A DNA stretch of 12,677 nt from Candidatus Anaerobutyricum stercoripullorum (GCA_019114885.1 DXEQ01000109.1:1-12677), one strand, 5' to 3'; shown: positions 1 to 7,219, numbered from the stretch's first letter. Numbers and translations are program-made. The notes: generated from the letters alone by a model not told the origin.

Positions 1-1
1 C

Positions 2-1798
2 GGCGTGGGCAAGACGGCCATCGTGGAAGGACTGGCCCAGTGGATCGTCCGGGAAGAAGTGCCGGAGATGCTCAAGGGCAAGAAGGTGATGGTCCTTGAT
101 CTGCCGGGACTGATCGCCGGTTCCAAATACCGGGGAGAGTTTGAGGAGCGAATCAAAGGACTGCTGCAGGAAGTGATGGACCGGGGCGATATCCTTTTGT
201 TTGTGGATGAGATCCATACCATGATCGGCGCCGGAGGGGCGGAGGGAGCCATTGACGCTTCCAATATCGTGAAGCCTTTCCTCGCCAGAGGAGAGCTGCA
301 GCTGATCGGTGCCACCACCAGTGAGGAGTACCGCAAGTATATCGAGAAGGACGCCGCTTTTGAGAGAAGATTCCAGCCGGTCACCGTGGAAGAGCCGACG
401 GTGGAAGAGACGGTGGATATCCTGAAAGGATTAAAAGAGAAGTTTGAGAAGCATCATCATGTGCGCTACACCGCCTCCGCTCTTGAGGCGGCGGCCGCCC
501 TGTCCAGGCGCTATATCAGCGACCGTTTCCTGCCGGACAAGGCCATCGATGTGATGGATGAGGCTGCCTCCAGAAAGAAGGTGGGGCTGTTCACCATGCC
601 GGAGGCGCTGAAACAGGCGGAGGAAGAAGTGAAGAAGTTCGGCCTGCGCAAGGAGGAGGCGCTCATGGAGGGCAACATCCGAAAGGCCAAGCTCAATAAT
701 ACGAAGCAGCAGAAGGCCAGGATACAGGCAGAGGAACTGAAAGCCCGATGGGATGCAGAGAAAGAATCCAAAAATATCACGGTCACGGACAATGATGTGG
801 CGGCGGTAGTTTCCGCCTGGACGAAGATTCCTGTGACGAAGATCGGGCAGACGGAGTCCCAGAGATTGCTGTCTCTGGAAACAGAGCTTAAGAAAAGGGT
901 CATCGGGCAGGACGAGGCCGTCTCCATTCTGGCAAAGGCTATCAAGAGAGGCCGGGTAGGCATGAAAGACCCGAAGCGTCCGATTGGCTCCTTCCTCTTT
1001 CTCGGACCGACCGGTGTGGGTAAGACGGAACTGTCCAAGGCACTGGCGGAAGCACTCTTCGGAGATGAGAACGCCATGATCCGGGTAGATATGTCCGAAT
1101 ATATGGAGAAGCACAGCGTTTCCAAGCTGATTGGTTCCCCGCCAGGATACGTGGGATACGAGGAGGGTGGTCAGCTCAGCGAGCAGGTGCGCAGACATCC
1201 GTATTCCGTCCTGCTGTTCGATGAGATTGAGAAGGCCCACGGCGATGTTTTCAATATCCTGCTGCAGGTGCTGGACGATGGGCAGATCACCGATTCCAAC
1301 GGGCGCAGAGTCGACTTTAAGAACACGGTCATCATCATGACCTCCAACGCGGGCGCCCAGCGGATCATGACGCCGAAGAATCTTGGATTTGCCACACACA
1401 CGGACGAGGCGCAGGATCACGAGAAGATGAAAAGCAGGGTCATGGAGGAAGTGAAACAGATCTTCAAGCCGGAGTTTTTGAACCGGATTGACGGTATCGT
1501 TGTCTTCCACACGCTGGAAAAAGAACAGCAGAAGAAGATTGTCCGGCTGCTGATCCGGGAGCTTTCCGACCGGGTAAAAGAGACGCCGGGATTTGTCCTT
1601 TCCGTGACGGAGCAGGTGGAAGATTACATCCTTGAGAAAGGATATAATCCGCAGTACGGTGCCAGACCGCTTCGGAGGACCATCCAGAAGGAACTGGAAG
1701 ATTTTCTTGCGGACGAGTTTCTGCTTGGCCACATCCGGACCGGCAGCGATGTGACACTGGATATGAAAGACGGAAAAGTCGTGCTTTGCGAGAGCTGA
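2..1798 (+). CDS. clpC: ATP-dependent Clp protease ATP-binding subunit ClpC (5' partial)
   Basis: Class I Hsp100 unfoldase that feeds proteins to the ClpP peptidase in the cytosol. The gene enters the window already inside the first Walker A (GVGKT at nt 2-16), so 598 residues are visible; about 215 N-terminal residues of a usual ClpC of about 810 are outside. The first AAA+ module shows the pore loop KYRGEFEER (about nt 127-153) and Walker B with DE at nt 206-211, followed by an FERRF segment. A short charged middle domain (about nt 596-780) fits ClpC rather than ClpB. The second AAA+ module has GPTGVGKT at nt 1004-1027 and Walker B DE at nt 1220-1225. LGF at nt 1382-1390 sits where ClpC carries its ClpP-docking loop, so a ClpP partnership is expected. 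The C-terminal GARPLRR motif is present. The nearby radA agrees with the common Firmicute order. GTG at nt 5 is an internal valine codon, not a start. Confidence 0.95.
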   Translation, partial: GVGKTAIVEGLAQWIVREEVPEMLKGKKVMVLDLPGLIAGSKYRGEFEERIKGLLQEVMDRGDILLFVDEIHTMIGAGGAEGAIDASNIVKPFLARGELQLIGATTSEEYRKYIEKDAAFERRFQPVTVEEPTVEETVDILKGLKEKFEKHHHVRYTASALEAAAALSRRYISDRFLPDKAIDVMDEAASRKKVGLFTMPEALKQAEEEVKKFGLRKEEALMEGNIRKAKLNNTKQQKARIQAEELKARWDAEKESKNITVTDNDVAAVVSAWTKIPVTKIGQTESQRLLSLETELKKRVIGQDEAVSILAKAIKRGRVGMKDPKRPIGSFLFLGPTGVGKTELSKALAEALFGDENAMIRVDMSEYMEKHSVSKLIGSPPGYVGYEEGGQLSEQVRRHPYSVLLFDEIEKAHGDVFNILLQVLDDGQITDSNGRRVDFKNTVIIMTSNAGAQRIMTPKNLGFATHTDEAQDHEKMKSRVMEEVKQIFKPEFLNRIDGIVVFHTLEKEQQKKIVRLLIRELSDRVKETPGFVLSVTEQVEDYILEKGYNPQYGARPLRRTIQKELEDFLADEFLLGHIRTGSDVTLDMKDGKVVLCES

Positions 1799-1813
1799 CG
1801 CGGCTTCCGTTGT

Positions 1814-1840
1814 GTTACTGTTTACCGTGTGAACGGTAAC
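1814..1840 (+). terminator. Hairpin downstream of clpC, possible weak terminator
   Basis: Arms 1814-1825 and 1829-1840 pair over 12 bp with two T-G wobbles and a 3-nt loop. An alternative fold gives a perfect 7-bp stem (1822-1828 with 1833-1839) closed by a GTGA tetraloop. It starts 15 nt after the clpC stop. There is no T-run after it, so termination would be weak; a processing signal or a protein-binding palindrome is equally possible. A second small hairpin, TCGTGA/TCACGA (1853-1858 with 1864-1869), follows. Confidence 0.45.
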
Positions 1841-1879
1841 TTCATCGCCGAATCGTGACATTCTCACGAAAATGGATGT

Positions 1880-1907
1880 TTGCAAAAATGTATATTTCCT
1901 GTATAAT
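1880..1907 (+). promoter_or_regulatory. Sigma-A type promoter for the 137-aa hypothetical gene
   Basis: TTGCAA (1880-1885) and a perfect TATAAT (1902-1907) are separated by 16 bp, predicting a start near 1914 and a leader of about 75 nt. It lies after the clpC stop, so the downstream gene can be expressed independently of the clp operon. Confidence 0.7.
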
Positions 1908-1987
1908 AAAAGTACCAGAATACAGGCGTTTAAAGGAAAAGGATAAAGGTGGCGCAGACCATTTTTATCAGAACTAGGAGGACAATT

Positions 1988-2401
1988 ATGGCTAATGTAA
2001 AAGAATTACTGAGAACAGAAGATAACGGCAGCATCAGCTTCGGCGATTACAGTCTGGAGAAGAAGACAAAGCTGGCAGACTTCAAGTATCAGGATTCTGT
2101 ATACAAGGTAAAGACATTTCGGGAGATCACCCGTCTGGAGAAGAACGGCGGCGTGGTATACGAATCCGTACCGGGTTCGGCTGTCCACGATTACAGGGAG
2201 ACGGAGCGTCAGATTGCTTTCACTGTGGAGGCAGCTGACGATATACATATCACCCTGGAACTGGAGCCGGAGAAGGAGTACAAGGTGTTCGTGGATGATA
2301 CGAACATCGGCAAGATGAAGTCTACGCTGGGCGGCAAGATTGATTTCAGTATCGAGCTCAATGAAGGAGAGTCCGCGAAGGTGGACGTGGTCAAGTTATA
2401 G
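1988..2401 (+). CDS. Conserved hypothetical protein, 137 aa, between clpC and radA
   Basis: A soluble acidic protein with no signal peptide, no membrane segment and no cysteine-based metal site. The start at ATG 1988 is fixed by a perfect AGGAGG (1976-1981) 6 nt upstream; an in-frame GTG at 1949 has no comparable site. The N-terminus MANVKELLRTED is followed by alternating strand-like segments rich in Lys and Glu, suggesting a small all-beta fold. From memory, similar proteins occur beside clpC/radA in Lachnospiraceae, and some databases label them endosialidase-like; I see no catalytic motif that supports an enzymatic role. It has its own promoter. Its position beside clpC and radA is the only functional hint, and I assign no function. 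Confidence 0.85.
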   Translation: MANVKELLRTEDNGSISFGDYSLEKKTKLADFKYQDSVYKVKTFREITRLEKNGGVVYESVPGSAVHDYRETERQIAFTVEAADDIHITLELEPEKEYKVFVDDTNIGKMKSTLGGKIDFSIELNEGESAKVDVVKL

Positions 2402-2431
2402 GCGCGCGGCCCGGACGATAAGTGAGGCGGT

Positions 2432-2465
2432 GCATGGCGGGCGGATATGTCCCGGCAGATTGCGC
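2432..2465. repeat. 34-bp direct repeat, copy 1
   Basis: Begins GCATGGCGGGCGGATATG and ends GCAGATTGCGC. It matches copy 2 (2500-2533) at 33 of 34 positions. Repeat and spacer are both 34 bp. It lies in the spacer between the hypothetical gene and radA and is GC-rich. It has no clear internal dyad. Confidence 0.9.
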
Positions 2466-2502
2466 GTGACGTAGCAGAGGAAGTAATTGACTACTCCACG
2501 CA
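2463..2502. other. Imperfect inverted repeat spanning the spacer between the direct repeats
   Basis: GCGTG (2464-2468) pairs with CACGC (2497-2501), and GTAG (2471-2474) with CTAC (2491-2494), separated by a 2x2 internal mismatch and closed by a 16-nt loop. The fold therefore joins the end of direct-repeat copy 1 to the start of copy 2. It could form a cruciform or an RNA stem; no T-run follows. Confidence 0.45.
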
Positions 2503-2533
2503 TGGCGGGCGGATGTGTCCCGGCAGATTGCGC
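2500..2533. repeat. 34-bp direct repeat, copy 2
   Basis: Same unit as 2432-2465, with the single difference GGATG for GGATA. The start-to-start period is 68 bp. No third copy is visible in this window. Confidence 0.9.
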
Positions 2534-2572
2534 CGCACAGTATAAGAGATAGGAAGATCATACGATAGAAGA

Positions 2573-2618
2573 GAAAGAATCCCATATCAGGGGGAGAGAC
2601 CTGTGTTGGGATTCTTTC
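2573..2618 (+). terminator. Strong hairpin upstream of radA, terminator or leader attenuator
   Basis: GAAAGAATCCCA (2573-2584) pairs perfectly with TGGGATTCTTTC (2607-2618), a 12-bp stem. Above a 3x3 internal loop there are four more pairs, CAGG (2588-2591) with CCTG (2600-2603), closed by an 8-nt loop. The stem base is A-rich on the left and T-rich on the right, with CCTTATGTTTG after it, as in an imperfect bidirectional intrinsic terminator. It ends 38 nt before the radA ATG, so it may end the upstream unit or modulate read-through into radA. I could not identify a convincing radA promoter downstream of it. Confidence 0.6.
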
Positions 2619-2656
2619 CTTATGTTTGGGACAGTCACGTCCGGAAAGGTAATAAA

Positions 2657-4030
2657 ATGGCGAAAGGAAAGACAAAGACGGTATTTTTCTGTAAGGAATG
2701 TGGCTATGAATCGGCCAAATGGATGGGACAGTGCCCGGGCTGCCATCAGTGGAATACGCTGGTGGAGGAGCGGGTAAGCACAGCGGCAAAGAGCCAGAGA
2801 ACCGCCGCGGGGACAGGGGAGAGACCGCGGCTCACCGGTCTGTTCGCGGTGTCGATGGAAGAAGAGGAGCGGATGGATTCCGGCATCCCGGAACTGAACC
2901 GGGTGCTGGGCGGCGGCATCGTAAAAGGGTCTCTGGTCCTGGTGGGCGGCGATCCGGGTATCGGCAAGTCAACGCTCCTTCTGCAGATCTGCCGCAATCT
3001 GGCCAATGACGGACGGGACGTGGTGTACGTTTCCGGAGAAGAGTCTTTGAAACAGATCAAAATGCGGGCGGACCGGCTGGGCGGATTTGACCGGGAAGTC
3101 TTTTTGCTCTGTGAGACAGACATCCAGGCGGCGTCCGACGCCATCCGGGAGAAGAAGCCGGATATGGTCGTCATTGACTCGGTGCAGACCATGTCCAGCG
3201 AGGAGATCACTTCGGCGGCGGGCAGCGTCAGCCAGGTGCGGGAGGTGACCTCCGTCCTCATGCAGCTGGCCAAGGCAGAGGGAATCGCCATCTTCATTGT
3301 GGGGCATGTGACAAAAGAAGGCGTGGTGGCGGGACCGCGGACGCTGGAGCACATGGTAGATACGGTGCTGTATTTTGAGGGAGAGCAGAATGCGGTGTAC
3401 CGGATTCTGCGGGGCGTCAAGAACCGGTTTGGTTCCACCAATGAGATCGGCGTCTTTGAGATGAAGCAGAAAGGACTTTACGAGGTCACCAATCCGTCGC
3501 AGGTCATGCTGGACGGGCGGCCGCTGGATGCTTCCGGCTCCGTGGTTGTCTGTGCCATGGAGGGAACCCGTCCGCTGCTCATCGAGATTCAGGCGCTGGT
3601 GTCGCCCACCAGTTTCAACATGCCCCGCCGGACCTCTGTGGGGATTGATTATAACCGGGTCAATCTTCTGCTGGCTGTGCTGGAGAAGCGGGCGGGCATG
3701 CAGCTGGGTGGCTGCGACGCCTACGTCAATCTGGCCGGGGGTATGAAGCTGGGTGAGCCGGCCATCGATCTTGGCATCATCTGCGCCGTCATCTCCAGTT
3801 ATCGCAACGTGCCGGTCCATCCCGGCACCATGATCTTTGGGGAGGTGGGACTGACCGGGGAGGTTCGCGGCGTGGGATTTGTGGAACAGCGTCTCATGGA
3901 GGCCATGAAGATGGGATTTACCCGCTGCATTATCCCGAAGACCAACGAGGAGAATCTGGAAGGAAAGTTCCGGGACCAGATGGAGATCTGCGGCGTATCC
4001 AATGTGCGGGAAGTAATCGGAATCCTGTAG
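2657..4030 (+). CDS. radA: DNA repair protein RadA (Sms), 457 aa
   Basis: RecA-related ATPase that promotes branch migration and processing of recombination intermediates on DNA. The full-length family layout is visible: an N-terminal C4 zinc finger (C12, C15, C26, C29), Walker A GGDPGIGKST (97-106), Walker B VVIDS (about 171-175), the RadA-specific KNRFG motif (255-259), and a C-terminal Lon-protease-like domain with GGMKLGEPAIDLG (about 361-373) that is non-proteolytic in this family. The length is typical. I chose ATG 2657 because GGAAAGG (2643-2649) lies 7 nt upstream and the protein then starts as MAKGKTKTVFFC like its relatives; the longer GTG start at 2603 would add 18 residues encoded by the right arm of a hairpin. 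Proximity to clpC is a familiar Firmicute arrangement. Confidence 0.96.
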   Translation: MAKGKTKTVFFCKECGYESAKWMGQCPGCHQWNTLVEERVSTAAKSQRTAAGTGERPRLTGLFAVSMEEEERMDSGIPELNRVLGGGIVKGSLVLVGGDPGIGKSTLLLQICRNLANDGRDVVYVSGEESLKQIKMRADRLGGFDREVFLLCETDIQAASDAIREKKPDMVVIDSVQTMSSEEITSAAGSVSQVREVTSVLMQLAKAEGIAIFIVGHVTKEGVVAGPRTLEHMVDTVLYFEGEQNAVYRILRGVKNRFGSTNEIGVFEMKQKGLYEVTNPSQVMLDGRPLDASGSVVVCAMEGTRPLLIEIQALVSPTSFNMPRRTSVGIDYNRVNLLLAVLEKRAGMQLGGCDAYVNLAGGMKLGEPAIDLGIICAVISSYRNVPVHPGTMIFGEVGLTGEVRGVGFVEQRLMEAMKMGFTRCIIPKTNEENLEGKFRDQMEICGVSNVREVIGIL

Positions 4031-4110
4031 CCGCAGTCAGAGCGGGCTTAAGGCCGGATGAAAAGACCACAGCCGGCCGAAAACACCGGAGATTTTGTAT
4101 AAGGGAGTGC

Positions 4111-4139
4111 TTGCGCTGTCCCATGGCCTGTGCTATACT
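4111..4139 (+). promoter_or_regulatory. Extended -10 sigma-A promoter of glyA
   Basis: TTGCGC (4111-4116), a 17-bp spacer and TATACT (4134-4139), with a TGC extended -10 (4131-4133). The predicted start near 4146 gives a leader of about 44 nt, too short for a riboswitch. It shows that glyA is transcribed separately from radA. Confidence 0.75.
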
Positions 4140-4189
4140 GAAAAACGATTGCGTGACAATATACTGATCATTAATACGGAGGAAAAGAA

Positions 4190-5434
4190 ATGTTTAGTTT
4201 TGATTATGTAAAGAACGCAGATCCGGAGATCGCTGCCGCTATGGAAGCGGAGCTGAGCCGGCAGAGAGAGAATCTGGAGCTTATCGCTTCTGAAAATGTA
4301 GTATCTGAAGCCGTGATGGCGGCCATGGGCAGCCATCTGACGAATAAATACGCGGAAGGATATCCGGGAAAAAGATATTATGGCGGCTGCCAGTGTGTGG
4401 ACGTGGTCGAGAATCTCGCCATCGAGAGAGCGAAGGAGCTGTTTGGATGTGAGTATGCAAATGTACAGCCACATTCCGGCGCGCAGGCCAACATGGCGGT
4501 ATTCTTTGCTGTCATGAATGTGGGTGATACCTACATGGGCATGAATCTGGACCACGGCGGACATCTGACCCACGGAAGCCCGGTCAACATGTCCGGTAAG
4601 AATTATCACTGTGTTCCTTACGGCGTCAACGATGATGGATATATCGATTATGACAGAGTAAGAGAGATCGCGCTGGAGTGTCATCCGAAGATGATCATCG
4701 CCGGCGCCAGCGCTTATGCGAGAAAGATTGACTTTAAGCGGATGCGGGAGATCGCCGATGAGGTGGGTGCCGTACTCATGGTGGATATGGCTCATATCGC
4801 CGGCCTTGTGGCGGCAGGTATGCACGAGAGCCCGATTCCGTACGCCCATGTGACGACTACAACGACCCACAAGACCCTCCGCGGTCCGAGAGGGGGCCTG
4901 ATTCTGTCCAGCAACGAGGTCAATGAGAAATACAACTTCAACAAGGCAATCTTCCCTGGTACACAGGGCGGCCCGCTGATGCATGTGATCGCAGCCAAAG
5001 CAGTCTGCTTTAAAGAGGCACTGTCACCGGAATTTAAAGAATACCAGAAGCAGATCGTAAAGAACGCCTCCGCTCTGGCTTCCGCCCTGATGGAGAGAGG
5101 CTTTGACCTGGTATCCGGCGGAACGGACAACCATCTCATGCTGGTAGACCTGCGTAAGATGGACCTGACCGGCAAAGACATGGAGAAGCTGCTGGATTCC
5201 GTTCACATCACCTGTAACAAAAATACGGTGCCGAACGATCCGAAGTCTCCGTTCGTGACCAGTGGTCTTCGTATGGGAACACCGGCCGTGACTTCCCGTG
5301 GCCTGAAAGAGGACGATATGGAGAAAATCGCCGAGGCCATTAAGCTGGCGATCATCGACCGGAATCTGGAGGGAGCCGAGGCCATCGTAAAAGAACTGAC
5401 CCGGAAGTATCCGCTGTACGAATCTGTGAGATAA
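4190..5434 (+). CDS. glyA: Serine hydroxymethyltransferase, 414 aa
   Basis: PLP enzyme interconverting serine plus tetrahydrofolate with glycine plus 5,10-methylene-tetrahydrofolate; it supplies one-carbon units in the cytosol. The fold-type I signature is clear: the N-terminal ELSRQRENLELIASEN, the substrate-loop region EGYPGKRYYGG (about 56-66), the cofactor-contact segment SGAQANMAVF (about 96-105), VDMAHIAGLVAAG (about 198-210), and the PLP-binding lysine K228 within TTTTTHKTLRGPRGG. The length is standard. The ATG start has GGAGG (4178-4182) 7 nt upstream. It is monocistronic: its own promoter precedes it and a strong terminator follows. Nothing is missing from the active site as far as can be read. 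Confidence 0.97.
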   Translation: MFSFDYVKNADPEIAAAMEAELSRQRENLELIASENVVSEAVMAAMGSHLTNKYAEGYPGKRYYGGCQCVDVVENLAIERAKELFGCEYANVQPHSGAQANMAVFFAVMNVGDTYMGMNLDHGGHLTHGSPVNMSGKNYHCVPYGVNDDGYIDYDRVREIALECHPKMIIAGASAYARKIDFKRMREIADEVGAVLMVDMAHIAGLVAAGMHESPIPYAHVTTTTTHKTLRGPRGGLILSSNEVNEKYNFNKAIFPGTQGGPLMHVIAAKAVCFKEALSPEFKEYQKQIVKNASALASALMERGFDLVSGGTDNHLMLVDLRKMDLTGKDMEKLLDSVHITCNKNTVPNDPKSPFVTSGLRMGTPAVTSRGLKEDDMEKIAEAIKLAIIDRNLEGAEAIVKELTRKYPLYESVR

Positions 5435-5505
5435 GTACGTTCTGCGATTCGGGCAACTGCCCGATAGAGACAGGTTCCGTGACAGAAACGGATAGACATT
5501 TATAG

Positions 5506-5568
5506 AAGCAACAAAAAAGGGGACTGCCACACGGATTATGTCGTGTGACGGTCCCCTTTTTGTTGCTT
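5506..5568. terminator. Bidirectional intrinsic terminator between convergent glyA and serine hydrolase genes
   Basis: GGGGAC (5519-5524) pairs with GTCCCC (5551-5556), and CCACACG-like inner arms (5528-5533 with 5542-5547) extend the stem to an 8-nt loop at 5534-5541. The stem is flanked by A6 (5513-5518) and T5 (5557-5561), and then AGCAAC/GTTGCT also pair outside (5507-5512 with 5562-5567). The symmetry supplies a U-tract on both strands, which suits the two convergent genes. A small hairpin TCGGGC/GCCCGA (5449-5464) precedes it. Confidence 0.92.
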
Positions 5569-5569
5569 T

Positions 5570-6433
5570 TTACAGCTGAGGGCAGAGCTCCTCATAGATT
5601 GCCTTCATGAGTGTGTCACTGTCCCGGCACTCAGATACCATGGATATGACGGCGTTCTTGTCCGGGAAGATGATGGACAGCTGACAGAATTTGCCGTCCG
5701 CCCGGAAGGAGTTGTATTCTCCGCGCCAGAACAGGTAGCCGTAAGGGCCCGGTCCCTGTTCCTTTGCACATTCCTCAATCCAGTCAGCAGAAAGAAGCTG
5801 CCGTCCGTTCCACTTTCCTTTGTGGAGACAGAAGAGGCCGAAGGTATGAAGCTCGGACAGAGTGAGGAACAGCCCGCCGGCTCCGAAAGAGTATCCCTGC
5901 GGGTCTATCTCCCAGGTCGGACGGCGGATGCCCAGATGGTCAAACAGCCGTGGCGTGAGGTAGGAAGCCAGATCGCAGCCGGCTCTTCGCTGCACCAGAA
6001 CACCTGCCAGATAAGGCCCCACGTTGCTGTAGAGGAACTGTGTCCCTGGTTCATTTACAAGCGGAAAGGCGAGGCACATCTTCACCCAGTCGTCTTCCGT
6101 GTAGAGTGGGCGATGTTCTCCCATGAGCTGCGGCTCCTTTTCGCCCAGACACATGGTCAGCAGATCGCGGACGGTCGCCCTGGCCAGATGGTCGCTGACC
6201 TGTTCCGGCAGGTCTTTGGGAAATGCCTCCGTCAGCTTCTCATCCAGAGAGAGCAGTCCTTCCTGGATGGCAAATCCCACCGCACAGCTTGTGAAACTTT
6301 TGGTGGCCGAGTAAATGTTGCGCCGCATCTCCGGTTCGCTGTGCCAGTCGGCGATCAACACGTCGTTTTGTGTGACTTTCAGTCCGAGTACGCCCAGAGG
6401 GGCGGCAATCTCGGTAAATGTTTCGATATTCAA
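5570..6433 (-). CDS. Serine hydrolase, beta-lactamase/class C penicillin-binding fold, 287 aa
   Basis: Member of the serine beta-lactamase-like family (Pfam Beta-lactamase), which contains esterases, amidases and D,D-peptidases. The catalytic S-x-x-K is S42-A-T-K45 and the Y-x-N motif is Y135-S-N137. A C-terminal strand segment YNSFRADGKFCQ stands roughly where the third motif (H/K-x-G) is expected. There is no signal peptide or membrane segment, so it should be cytosolic, unlike true beta-lactamases; the substrate is unknown. The start is TTG at 6433, supported by AAAGAGG (6441-6447) 7 nt upstream; no nearby ATG fits. It converges on glyA, sharing its terminator, and lies 99 bp downstream of the LUD gene on the same strand, with a possible promoter of its own. 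Confidence 0.88.
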   Translation of the reverse strand: MNIETFTEIAAPLGVLGLKVTQNDVLIADWHSEPEMRRNIYSATKSFTSCAVGFAIQEGLLSLDEKLTEAFPKDLPEQVSDHLARATVRDLLTMCLGEKEPQLMGEHRPLYTEDDWVKMCLAFPLVNEPGTQFLYSNVGPYLAGVLVQRRAGCDLASYLTPRLFDHLGIRRPTWEIDPQGYSFGAGGLFLTLSELHTFGLFCLHKGKWNGRQLLSADWIEECAKEQGPGPYGYLFWRGEYNSFRADGKFCQLSIIFPDKNAVISMVSECRDSDTLMKAIYEELCPQL

Positions 6434-6440
6434 TGTGATT

Positions 6441-6447
6441 CCTCTTT
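6441..6447 (-). promoter_or_regulatory. Ribosome binding site fixing a TTG start
   Basis: AAAGAGG read on the minus strand, with 7 nt before TTG at 6433. It is the only reason to accept a TTG start for the serine hydrolase. Confidence 0.7.
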
Positions 6448-6460
6448 CCCTGAAATAATA

Positions 6461-6491
6461 ATCTTAAAATTTCGCTGCTTTTGTACAAAAG
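6461..6491 (-). promoter_or_regulatory. Possible promoter with overlapping 14-bp palindrome, upstream of serine hydrolase
   Basis: On the minus strand TTGTAC (6483-6488) and TAAGAT (6461-6466) are 16 bp apart, ending about 28 nt before the start codon. The -35 hexamer lies inside a perfect 14-bp palindrome, CTTTTGTACAAAAG (6478-6491), which is a natural operator shape. The hexamers are only moderately good, and no regulator gene is adjacent. Confidence 0.4.
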
Positions 6492-6532
6492 ATTCCTTTG
6501 CAATTCCGTCAATTCACGGTGCAGGCCACATC

Positions 6533-7174
6533 TTAAAATCCCAGCGGTTCGCCTACCAGAATCACTTTGATCCGGTCCGGATAGCGGGACATTCTGGTGG
6601 TGACGAAGGATGCGCAGATGGAGGAAGTGGATGTACATTCCGCGCAGAAACCGGTCTTGGCACAAGGAGTGTCCAGATTCAGCCGGACTGCGTTCGGCGG
6701 ACAGGCATCCTGACGGATCCTTGCATAGGCGTCCTCCACCGTCGGTACCATCTTGTTCATGCTCACCACGACGATGACGTGGGCAGGACCGAAACAGAGG
6801 TTGCTGACCCGGTTGCCGTTGCCGTCGATGTTGACCAGCTGGCCGTCGGCAGTGAAGGCGTTGGAGCTCATGAGATAATAGTCAGACATGGCGATTCTGG
6901 CATGGAACTCTCTTGCCTCCTGTGGATTCTTCGCCAGAGAGCGGTCGATGAAGGTGTAATCCTCCGTATGTTCCTGGATATAGTCCAGCAGACCGATCTC
7001 CTTGATGGTGGCGGAGCCGCCGCTGCCGATGACAGAGCCCTTCTCAATGAGGGAGATGGCCTTCTCAAGCGCCTCCTCCTTTGTCGGGCAGTAGAATGCC
7101 TCAAAGTTTCTTCGTTTCATTTCTCCGATCACACGTTCCGCCTGCATGGCGTATGCAGATTCTTTTGGTGTCAT
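6533..7174 (-). CDS. LUD domain protein (LutC/DUF162-like), 213 aa
   Basis: Belongs to the LUD (lactate utilisation) superfamily, to which LutC and part of LutB belong. This is a stand-alone clostridial type of unknown biochemical role; it has no LutA or LutB partner here. Seen: the glycine-rich IGSGGSATIKEIGL (about 49-62), NGNRVSNLCFGP (about 119-130), a VVVSMNKMVP segment (about 135-144), and a C-terminal four-cysteine cluster C171-x5-C177-x2-C180-x6-C187 that could hold an iron-sulfur cluster or zinc. I place the start at ATG 7174, not 7180, because the perfect ribosome site AAGGAGGT (7181-7188) is only 1 nt from the first ATG but 7 nt from the second. It is transcribed divergently from the sigma-54 oxidoreductase operon, so the two may share control sequences. 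Confidence 0.85.
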   Translation of the reverse strand: MTPKESAYAMQAERVIGEMKRRNFEAFYCPTKEEALEKAISLIEKGSVIGSGGSATIKEIGLLDYIQEHTEDYTFIDRSLAKNPQEAREFHARIAMSDYYLMSSNAFTADGQLVNIDGNGNRVSNLCFGPAHVIVVVSMNKMVPTVEDAYARIRQDACPPNAVRLNLDTPCAKTGFCAECTSTSSICASFVTTRMSRYPDRIKVILVGEPLGF

Positions 7175-7180
7175 AAACAT

Positions 7181-7188
7181 ACCTCCTT
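7181..7188 (-). promoter_or_regulatory. Ribosome binding site choosing the second ATG of the LUD gene
   Basis: Perfect AAGGAGGT on the minus strand. The GGAGG core is 1 nt from ATG 7180 but 7 nt from ATG 7174, so the latter is preferred. Confidence 0.8.
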
Positions 7189-7219
7189 CAAAAATAGGAT
7201 AGTTAAGTAAACTTCCATC

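Noticed and set aside
431..1885. Long open frame of 484 codons on the minus strand
   Set aside because: It is antisense to clpC; the translation has no recognisable motif and the clpC reading is unambiguous.
1949..1987. Upstream GTG start for the 137-aa protein
   Set aside because: The site before it is poor, while AGGAGG at 1976-1981 is ideally placed for ATG 1988.
2432..2533. Two-repeat CRISPR-like unit (34-bp repeats, 34-bp spacer)
   Set aside because: Only two copies, no cas genes or leader nearby, and the spacer is self-complementary with the repeat edges.
4052..4078. GGCCGG/CCGGCC inverted repeat after radA as a terminator
   Set aside because: Six-bp stem with a 15-nt loop and no T-run directly after it; too weak to call.
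4140..4189. Riboswitch (glycine or other) in front of glyA
   Set aside because: The leader downstream of the extended -10 promoter is only about 44 nt and shows no suitable fold.
5822..7210. Long open frame of 462 codons on the + strand
   Set aside because: It lies antisense to the serine hydrolase and the LUD protein, both of which show clear family motifs and ribosome sites on the minus strand.
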